A stretch of 64,000 bases of DNA from Streptomyces anulatus (GTDB lineage: Bacteria > Actinomycetota > Actinomycetes > Streptomycetales > Streptomycetaceae): assembly GCF_000721175.1 (NCBI RefSeq), contig NZ_JOEZ01000018.1, forward strand, positions 62,001 to 126,000. The letters are read 5' to 3'. Each line of letters starts with the position of its first letter. Position 1 is the first letter of the stretch. The notes below the pieces were generated by a model. It did not search any database. It was not told the DNA's origin and saw nothing but the letters and a program-made list of their open reading frames with translations. Below, piece after piece: positions 53,250-61,904 of this stretch. The position numbers and the translations under genes were made by a program.

Positions 53250-54149
53250 TCACGTCACCAGGCGTAGCGACCTCTCCGCGATGCCGAGCCGTACGCTCTG
53301 CCCCCAGGTCAGCTCCAGGGCGTCGGCCTCCATCCCGTCCCCGAAGACCACGATCCGGTCCGACTCCACGGTCAGCCGCAGCCCCTGGCCCCGCCCCAGT
53401 TCGCCCGCCACCCTCGACGTCCCGGTCGCCGGGGAGGGCCAGGCCTCACGCACGAACCACAGGAGCCGCGCGTCGCACGGCGCGGGCAGCGGCACGCTGC
53501 TGCCGCGCTCCAGCCAGAGCGAGCGGAGCCAGCCGGTGGCGCCCGTGCCGGTGCCGACCAGCACCCCGGAGGAGGCCTGGGCTTCGCCGGGGGCGCTCTC
53601 GCCGTCGGGGGCCAGGCGGTAGCGGGCCGTCTGGTGGCCGGGCGGGCCGAGGTAGATCTCGTTCAGGGCGAGAAGGCGCTGCGTGTCGTCGGCGACGGCC
53701 TCGACCATCGTCAGCTCCTCCGCCCCGCCCCCGGCTGCGGTCGCGGCGCGCAGCAGGGCGGCCGCGTCGGCGTGGCGGTGGCGGACCAGGACGCCGGGGT
53801 TGCGCCCCGGGGCGGTGTCGATGCCCACCACCGGCTGCCCGGACAGGTACTTCGCGGTGTTGGCGACCAGCCCGTCCTGGCCGACCACGACCACCACGTC
53901 CTCCGGGGCGAACAGGAAGCGGTCCAGGTCCGCCCGCTCCACCCGGGAGCTCCGCCAGGTGAGCGGCACAGCCGCCGCCACCTCGCGCAGCGCCTGCCGG
54001 GTGTCCTCGTGGCGGCGGGCCACCTCGTCGATCGAGCGGCCCCGGCTGGACAGGAAGAAGGCGGCCTGCCCGTGCGTACCGTGCCGGGCGAGCAGCTCCT
54101 CGTACTCCGTCCGCCGGTGGACGAGCACCGCCCTGGGCGCCAGGCTCAC
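53250..54149 (-). CDS. NAD kinase-like protein coupled to an SPFH gene
   Basis: A 299-residue protein of the NAD kinase/diacylglycerol-kinase superfamily. The family GGDG nucleotide motif appears as VVVVGQDGLVANTAKYL (G90-Q91-D92-G93), so the first pair is GQ rather than GG. Downstream are PVVGIDTAPGRNPGVLV, the second motif VLVGTGTGATGWLRSL (compare STPTGSTAY) and IVVFGDGMEAD near the end. It may phosphorylate NAD or a related compound, or only bind it. ATGA overlap with the upstream SPFH gene means the two proteins are probably made together. Confidence 0.8.
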   Translation of the reverse strand: MSLAPRAVLVHRRTEYEELLARHGTHGQAAFFLSSRGRSIDEVARRHEDTRQALREVAAAVPLTWRSSRVERADLDRFLFAPEDVVVVVGQDGLVANTAKYLSGQPVVGIDTAPGRNPGVLVRHRHADAAALLRAATAAGGGAEELTMVEAVADDTQRLLALNEIYLGPPGHQTARYRLAPDGESAPGEAQASSGVLVGTGTGATGWLRSLWLERGSSVPLPAPCDARLLWFVREAWPSPATGTSRVAGELGRGQGLRLTVESDRIVVFGDGMEADALELTWGQSVRLGIAERSLRLVT

Positions 54150-55159
54150 GCGCCCGCACCGCCCGCCGGACGACCGAGCCTGGTGAGCAGCCCGGTGAGG
54201 ACGTCGGGGGAGAGGGTGAGGCTCTCGACGCGCGGCAGGTTCTCCGCGAGCCGGGTCGCCGCCAGGGCGTGCAGCGTGGCCGGATCGACCTCGCCGTGCA
54301 CCCGCAGCCAGGCGGCCTGGGCCTCGGCCCGCGCCGCGCCCGTCTCGCGTGCCGCCTCGGCCTCGGCGCGGGCCAAACGCACCTTCCGGGAAGCCTCCGC
54401 CTCGGTCCTTACGCCGTCGGCCCCGGCCTTCTCCTCGGCCTCGCGACGGGCGTTGGTGCCGCGCTGGTCGACCAACTGCTCCTCGCGCCGCGCCAGTTCG
54501 ATCTGGCTGGCGAGCTCGTTCTCGGCGATGGCGCGCTCGCGCTCGACGGCGACGGCCCGCCGTTCGTAGGTCGCCCGGTCCGCCTCCTGCTGGATCTGCT
54601 CGCGGGCCGGGGTGCGCAGGGCGCGCTCGACCTCGGCCTCGGGGCGGATCGCGACGACGCGCACGGCCACCACGTCGATGCCGGTGGCCGGGAGCCGGGG
54701 CTCGGCGGCGAGACCGGTGGCGACCCGCTCGCGTACGGACGCGACACCGTCCACCAGGGCCGCCGCGAGCGGGGTGCGGGCCAGCACGTCCAGCGTGTGC
54801 TGCTGCGCGGTCTCGGTGAGGAGGGTGGCGATCTGTTCCAGCGGTGCGCCGCGCCAGCTGCCGGTGTCCGGGTCCACGGAGAAGTCGAGCCGGTTCGCCG
54901 CCTCGGCCGGATCGCTGATCCGGTAGGTGACGGTGGCCTGCACGGTGACGTCCTGGAAGTCGGCCGTACGGGCGTGGAACGCCATGGCCAGCTCCCGGTC
55001 GTCGACCGGCACTTCGGAGAGCGCCGCCGACAGCGACCGGTACCAGAAGCTGAGCCCCTGGCCGTCGTGGGCGAGCCGGCCGCGCTTGTGGTGGCGGATG
55101 TGGGCGGTGGGTGCGGAGCGCAGGTGGCGCCAGCCGAAGCGCCGGGTGATGTCGGCCAT
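54146..55159 (-). CDS. SPFH/Band 7/PHB domain protein
   Basis: A 337-residue stomatin/prohibitin-like protein. The SPFH domain runs from about 10 to 190 (SFWYRSLSAALSEVPVDDRELAMAFHARTADFQDVTVQATVTYRISDPAEAANRLDF, then LAAEPRLPATGIDVVAVRVVAIRPEAEVERAL). A long coiled coil follows (REQIQQEADRATYERRAVAVERERAIAENELASQIELARREEQL, 210-300) and a short C-terminal region. There is no clear N-terminal membrane helix, so membrane contact would be peripheral. SPFH proteins form large ring-like membrane microdomains. It is transcribed from a promoter inside the 3' end of the SDR gene and is coupled to the NAD-kinase-like gene. Confidence 0.9.
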   Translation of the reverse strand: MADITRRFGWRHLRSAPTAHIRHHKRGRLAHDGQGLSFWYRSLSAALSEVPVDDRELAMAFHARTADFQDVTVQATVTYRISDPAEAANRLDFSVDPDTGSWRGAPLEQIATLLTETAQQHTLDVLARTPLAAALVDGVASVRERVATGLAAEPRLPATGIDVVAVRVVAIRPEAEVERALRTPAREQIQQEADRATYERRAVAVERERAIAENELASQIELARREEQLVDQRGTNARREAEEKAGADGVRTEAEASRKVRLARAEAEAARETGAARAEAQAAWLRVHGEVDPATLHALAATRLAENLPRVESLTLSPDVLTGLLTRLGRPAGGAGA

Positions 55160-55178
55160 GGGGACCCCCTCGATTTCG

Positions 55179-56009
55179 TCATGGCGACGATAAGCGGTGA
55201 GGATTGATAGTGTCAAGGTGACGAAAAGGGGGTGCGGTCGCCCGGTGGATCGTGTGTCTGGCCGGCATCTCGCCGCCCCCGTGTACGGCGAGATCGGCGC
55301 CGTTGACGTACGAGGAGAGGTCGCTCGCCAGCCAGAGGCAGGCCCGCGCCACGTCGTCCGGCTCCGCGAGCCGCCCCATCGGGACGATGCCCGCCACCGC
55401 CGCCCCGCCGTCGTCGCCGTACAGCGCGGTGGCGTTCTCGGTGCGGACGAGGCCGACGGTGACGTGGTTGACCCGGACCCGTGGCGCCCATTCGAGGGCC
55501 AGTGCCCGGGTCAGCCCGAGCAGGCCCGCCTTGGCCGCGGAGTAGGCCGCGGTGCCCGGCTGCGGATCGTGGGCCGAGACGCTGCCGATGTTGATCACGG
55601 CGCCGCCGTCCGGCTGCTCCCGCATCACCAGATTCGCCGCCTGGGCCGTGTAGAAGGGGGCGAGGAGGTTGAGTGCGACCACCTTCTCGACGAAGCGCGG
55701 CGAGACGGTCGCCGCATCGGCGTCCGGGGAGCCGCCGGCGTTGTTCACGAGAGCGTCGAGCCGCCCGAACCGCTCGACGGTCGCGGCGACGAGATCCGCC
55801 GCCGCCACCGGATCCCGCAGGTCCGCGGCCCGGAACGCGGCCTCGCGCCCGCCCGCCGACGGTGGCGCGGCCGGCGCCCCGCGCCCGCAGACCATGACGT
55901 CCGCGCCGCTCGCGAGGAAGGCCCGTGCCGTCGCGGCCCCCAGGCCCCTGGTGCCGCCGGTGACCAGTACCGCCCGCCCGGTGAAGTCCATCGCGTGGGA
56001 CAGGTCCAT
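55179..56009 (-). CDS. SDR family oxidoreductase
   Basis: A 276-residue classical short-chain dehydrogenase. The cofactor loop is LVTGGTRGLG (residues 16-24), NNAGG is at 89-93, the catalytic Ser is in INIGSVSAHD and Y156-K160 are in YSAAKAG. D63 in AADLRD binds adenine. After the usual C-terminal block VNGADLAVHGGGEMPA the protein carries about 25 extra residues (RHTIHRATAPPFRHLDTINPHRLSSP), longer than is normal and possibly a read-through of an older stop. NAD(P)-dependent oxidation or reduction of a hydroxyl/keto compound; substrate unknown. Confidence 0.9.
   Translation of the reverse strand: MDLSHAMDFTGRAVLVTGGTRGLGAATARAFLASGADVMVCGRGAPAAPPSAGGREAAFRAADLRDPVAAADLVAATVERFGRLDALVNNAGGSPDADAATVSPRFVEKVVALNLLAPFYTAQAANLVMREQPDGGAVINIGSVSAHDPQPGTAAYSAAKAGLLGLTRALALEWAPRVRVNHVTVGLVRTENATALYGDDGGAAVAGIVPMGRLAEPDDVARACLWLASDLSSYVNGADLAVHGGGEMPARHTIHRATAPPFRHLDTINPHRLSSP
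55188..55216 (-). promoter_or_regulatory. Sigma-70-type promoter for the SPFH gene
   Basis: On the minus strand TTGACA (55216-55211) and TTATCG (55193-55188) are separated by exactly 17 bases, 29 bases before the SPFH ATG. The -35 is a perfect consensus, rare in this genome. The element lies within the last codons of the upstream SDR gene. Confidence 0.55.
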
Positions 56010-56135
56010 GATCCGCCCTTCGCCCGTGGTTCCGGAGCGTCACCGGGGCCGTCCCCGCGCCCGCCTCCGTCCGGAATCTATCAAGCGCTTGTTAGGTATG
56101 GGTAGGGCCGGGTCTTCAGGGAGAGGGTGCGGACA

Positions 56136-56179
56136 CACGGGCGGCCGGTGGCCTCCACGGAGGCCACCGGCCGCCCGTG
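56136..56179 (-). terminator. Long hairpin after the TetR gene
   Basis: A perfect 21-bp stem, 56136-56156 pairing with 56159-56179, separated by only AC. It lies 78 bases downstream of the stop of the TetR gene (transcribed leftward) and 127 bases before the start of the SDR gene, so it should separate the two transcripts. Confidence 0.7.
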
Positions 56180-56256
56180 CGGTGCGCCGCCCCCGTCCCC
56201 ACGGTGCGGCGCGGGTGGACCGTCCCCATCCGCTGGGACGAGCGGTCCACGTCTGT

Positions 56257-56886
56257 CTAGGACTCCGGCACTCCCGCCGTGAGTCCGAGGCTCGGGAGGA
56301 TCGCCATCTCCACGAACCGCGTCAGATACGCCGCGTCGGCGTAACGGCCCTCCAGCAGCGGCCGGGCGCGCATCACGCCGAGCAGCTGGGCCGCCACGAA
56401 CTCGGCCCCCGGGAGGTCCACCGCGATCTCACCGCGCTCCTGGCCCCGCCGGACCATCGCGTCGATCGCCGCGACCTCCGGCAGGATCAGCGCCTCGCGC
56501 AGCGCGCACAGCAGCTCCGGGCTCTGCAGCGCGGCATGGCTGAGGGCGTGCATCAGCGGGGTGTCGCTCCCCGAGGCCTCGCCGATCGCCCGCGCGGCCT
56601 CCAGCAGGTCCCCGGCCAGCGTCCCGGTGTCGATGTTCGGGAGCCGCATCCGCCGGGTGCCGCGCAGTGCGGCCACGACCAGCTCCGGCTTGGAGCCCCA
56701 CTGCCGGTACAGCGTCGACTTCCCGCACCGCGTGCGCGAGGCGACGCCCTCCATCGTCAGCGACTCGTAACCGCTCTCCCGCAACAGTTCCAGCACCGCC
56801 GCGTAGAGCTCCTGCGCCCGCTCCGGTGTGATCTTCGACCGGCGGGACGTGAGGGCTGACTCCCGTGCGGAATCGGGCGATGGCAT
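56257..56886 (-). CDS. TetR/AcrR family transcriptional regulator
   Basis: A 209-residue regulator. The DNA-binding part is TPERAQELYAAVLELLRESGYESLTMEGVASRTRCGKSTLYRQWGSKPELVVAAL, with the standard STLYRQW recognition helix, and the C-terminal part is an AcrR-like helical ligand domain (TetR_C type: LLCALREALILPEVAAIDAMVRRGQERGEI). ATG 56886 has a perfect AGGAGG. About 40 bases upstream of the start lies an array of GTGTACCGATACG elements, an obvious operator, so it probably represses itself and the divergent PAP2/DMT transcript. Confidence 0.9.
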   Translation of the reverse strand: MPSPDSARESALTSRRSKITPERAQELYAAVLELLRESGYESLTMEGVASRTRCGKSTLYRQWGSKPELVVAALRGTRRMRLPNIDTGTLAGDLLEAARAIGEASGSDTPLMHALSHAALQSPELLCALREALILPEVAAIDAMVRRGQERGEIAVDLPGAEFVAAQLLGVMRARPLLEGRYADAAYLTRFVEMAILPSLGLTAGVPES

Positions 56887-56927
56887 GGGCCGTACCTCCT
56901 GCGGCGGTGCGGTGAGGTTTCTCGGTA

Positions 56928-56983
56928 CGCCAGTGTACCGATACGCACGTGTACCGATACGCCGACGTATCGGTACACTGGCG
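56928..56983. promoter_or_regulatory. Operator array with three GTGTACCGATACG elements
   Basis: GTGTACCGATACG occurs at 56933-56945 and again at 56949-56961, and inverted at 56966-56978. The second and third form a perfect 13-bp inverted repeat around CCGA. The first and third extend to an 18-bp perfect inverted repeat (56928-56945 against 56966-56983). The 16- to 17-base spacing puts the sites on nearly one helix face. It lies between a TetR gene and the divergent transcript, where overlapping repressor dimers could shut off both. Confidence 0.75.
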
Positions 56984-57089
56984 TATCGATACGGCGTGGA
57001 TCTCACCGGGCCGTCCTGACACCGCTTCGCATCCCAGGGGGCACCGGGTGACACACGCCCGCACCGAGCCCACGGACCAGGAGCCGGAC

Positions 57090-57446
57090 ATGCGTGCCCG
57101 ACCGCCCCTCGTCCGCGAGTTCCTTCTCGTGGCCGGACTCTTCCTGGCGTACAAGTTCGGCCGCCAGGCCGCCAACGGTCACGCCGAGGAGGCGTTCCGC
57201 AACGCGGGGAACGTGTGGGACCTCGAACGGGCCCTGCACCTCCCCGTGCGGCTGCCCCGGCCGGGTGCGTGGAGGAGTGGTGAGGGGATTCCCGCACCGG
57301 CGTACGCGAGTGGCGCGGCAGGGCCCGGAGCCTTCGCGGCGGCCGGCCCGTCGTCGTCCGTCGGACCCGCGGACGGGTCCGCCGGGCCCGCTCCCGGTGT
57401 GGATGCCGGGCCGCAGGCGCGTACCCGGGCCGGAGCCGTGCGGTGA
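57090..57446 (+). pseudogene. PAP2-family phosphatase gene with internal deletion
   Basis: ATG 57090 (CAGGAG upstream) reads MRARPPLVREFLLVAGLFLAYKFGRQAANGHAEEAFRNAGNVWDLERALHLP, which matches the N-terminus of membrane PAP2 phosphatases (REFLLV..LF..YK.GR..A.GH...AF.NA..VW.LER.L.LP). The later helices and the catalytic K..RP / SGH / R...HW.D motifs are absent; instead a Pro/Gly/Ala-rich tail of about 60 residues leads to a stop overlapping the next gene by four bases. Most likely an in-frame deletion. Translation may still matter for coupling to the DMT gene. Confidence 0.6.
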
Positions 57447-58411
57447 ACGCCACCCTGATCGCCGTCGCGCTCTCCCTCATCTCCGCCGGCGCCTACGCGG
57501 CAGCCGCAGTGGCCCAGTCCCGGCTCGCCGGCCGCACCGACCCGGCCACCGGAGTCCTGCGACTGCTGGGCCGGGGCGCCTGGTGGTCGGCGGTCGGCCT
57601 CAACGCCGCGGGCGCGCTGCTGCACGTCGCCGCGCTCAACTTCGGCCCGCTGACCCTGGTCCAGCCGCTCGGCGCGCTCACCCTCGTCGTCGCCGTACCG
57701 CTCGGGGCGCGCGCGGCCGGACGCCGGGTCGGCCGCGTCGAGTGGCGGGGCACCGCCCTGACCCTGCTCGGCCTCGGCGCGCTGCTCCTGACCGCGGGCG
57801 GCTCCGCCCCGCACGAGACCCTCAGCCTCCCCGAAGCGCTCGGCGTCGGCGCGGCCACCATGGCGGTCGTCGCCGGTCTCAGCCGGCCCGGGGCCCGCCC
57901 GGGGCTGCGGCACGCGGCGGCCTCGGGCATCACCTCCGGTGTCGCCTCCGCGCTCACCCAGACCCTCACGGTCGCCGTCACCGACCACTCCGGCGGCCCG
58001 CTGCTCAGCTGGCGGCTGCTGACGGTGGCGCTGCTGGTCTCCGCCTTCGCGATGGGCGGTCTGCTGCTGTCCCAGACCGCGTACCGGGGTGGGCTCGGCG
58101 CCCCGCTCGCCGTGGTCACCCTCGCCAACCCGGTCGCCGCCGCCGCGATCGGTCTGGCCCTGCTCGGCGAGCGCCTCCATGGCGGGCCGGTCAGCCTGGT
58201 GCTCGCGCTCCTCGGTACGGCGGCGGCCGTGCGCGGGGTGATCCTCCTCAGCCGGGCCCAGGCGCGGAACACGGAGCTGGGCGACGCCCCCGGGGAACCC
58301 GCCGCCACCTCGGCGGACCCGGTCCCCTCCCGGGTCGTCATCGGCAGCCCCCGGCACGCGGACACCGCGCCTCCCGCCGCCGGACCCCTCCCCGCGCACG
58401 CGAGCGGCTGA
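57443..58411 (+). CDS. DMT superfamily (EamA-like) transporter
   Basis: A 322-residue membrane protein with nine or ten helices in two EamA-like halves: LIAVALSLISAGAYAAAAVAQSRLA, WWSAVGLNAAGALLHVAALNFGPLTLVQPLGALTLVVAVPLGARAAG, GTALTLLGLGALLLTAGG, then LLTVALLVSAFAMGGLLLSQTAYRGGLGAPLAVVTLANPVAAAAIGLALLGERL and VLALLGTAAAVRGVILLSRA. A hydrophilic 50-residue C-terminal tail follows. It is a proton-coupled exporter or importer of a small metabolite, unknown. The GTG overlaps the preceding stop (GTGA). It is probably controlled by the TetR gene at 56257. Confidence 0.85.
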   Translation: MNATLIAVALSLISAGAYAAAAVAQSRLAGRTDPATGVLRLLGRGAWWSAVGLNAAGALLHVAALNFGPLTLVQPLGALTLVVAVPLGARAAGRRVGRVEWRGTALTLLGLGALLLTAGGSAPHETLSLPEALGVGAATMAVVAGLSRPGARPGLRHAAASGITSGVASALTQTLTVAVTDHSGGPLLSWRLLTVALLVSAFAMGGLLLSQTAYRGGLGAPLAVVTLANPVAAAAIGLALLGERLHGGPVSLVLALLGTAAAVRGVILLSRAQARNTELGDAPGEPAATSADPVPSRVVIGSPRHADTAPPAAGPLPAHASG

Positions 58412-58453
58412 CCGGTCACGCGGGCGGGAGGGGTGTCCGGCCGGACCGACTGC

Positions 58454-58984
58454 TCAGCCGTCCAGGTCGGCGATGGCCCGGTTCAGCCAGCCGGTCCAGA
58501 ACGTCTCCAGGTCGATACCGCCCCGCAGCACGAGGTACCGCAGGCGGTCCTCGTCGGTCGTCGGCGCGGGGGTGAAGTTCCGCTTCTCGATCTCCCGGTA
58601 CTCAGCCAACTGGCGTTCGTGCAGTGTGAGGTGGCGGCGCAGTTCCGCGCCCATGCCGTCCGCCCCGACGACCGCCGCCGCCCGCATCCGGAGCAGCAGC
58701 GGATCGCGGACCGGACGGGGATCCTCGGGGAGCGCGACCCAGGCCGCCAGCTCCTCGCGGCCCGCGGGCAGTACCTCGTACTCCTTCTTCTGCCCCCGGG
58801 CCGGCACCGCCGTGGGCAGGGCCCTGATCCGGCCGGCCTGCTCCAGTTTCCCCAGCTCGCGATAGATCTGCTGGTGCGTCGACGACCAGAAGTAGCCGAT
58901 CGACCGGTCGAACCTGCGGGTCAGTTCCAGACCCGAGGAGGGCTTCTCCAGCAGAGCGGTGAGAATCGCGTGCGGCAGTGACAT
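58454..58984 (-). CDS. PadR family transcriptional regulator
   Basis: A 176-residue regulator with a PadR winged helix: SLPHAILTALLEKPSSGLELTRRFDRSIGYFWSSTHQQIYRELGKLEQAGRIRALPTAVPARGQKKEYEVLPAGREELAAWV. The YFW...HQQIYREL.KLE block is diagnostic. The C-terminal region is the Vir-like dimerisation helix domain (ELRRHLTLHERQLAEYREIEKRNF). The start at 58984 has AGGATG upstream; an in-frame ATG lies three codons earlier. It follows fadH in the same direction after 70 bp and may bind the palindrome in front of that gene. Confidence 0.9.
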   Translation of the reverse strand: MSLPHAILTALLEKPSSGLELTRRFDRSIGYFWSSTHQQIYRELGKLEQAGRIRALPTAVPARGQKKEYEVLPAGREELAAWVALPEDPRPVRDPLLLRMRAAAVVGADGMGAELRRHLTLHERQLAEYREIEKRNFTPAPTTDEDRLRYLVLRGGIDLETFWTGWLNRAIADLDG

Positions 58985-59054
58985 GGGGTGCATCCTAAGG
59001 ACGTACGGAGACCGGGGGCCCGCGGTCCTGCGTCGGCGCCCCGGCCCCGGGCGC

Positions 59055-61803
<2,749 letters not shown>

Positions 61804-61904
61804 CGGGCGAGGACCCCTCCCGGCCGCCCGGCGGCCCCCTGCCACCGACCGGGCCCGGCCGGGGGACGCGCCGTGGCAGCGCGGCGACGGCCCGGCCTGG
61901 CGGC

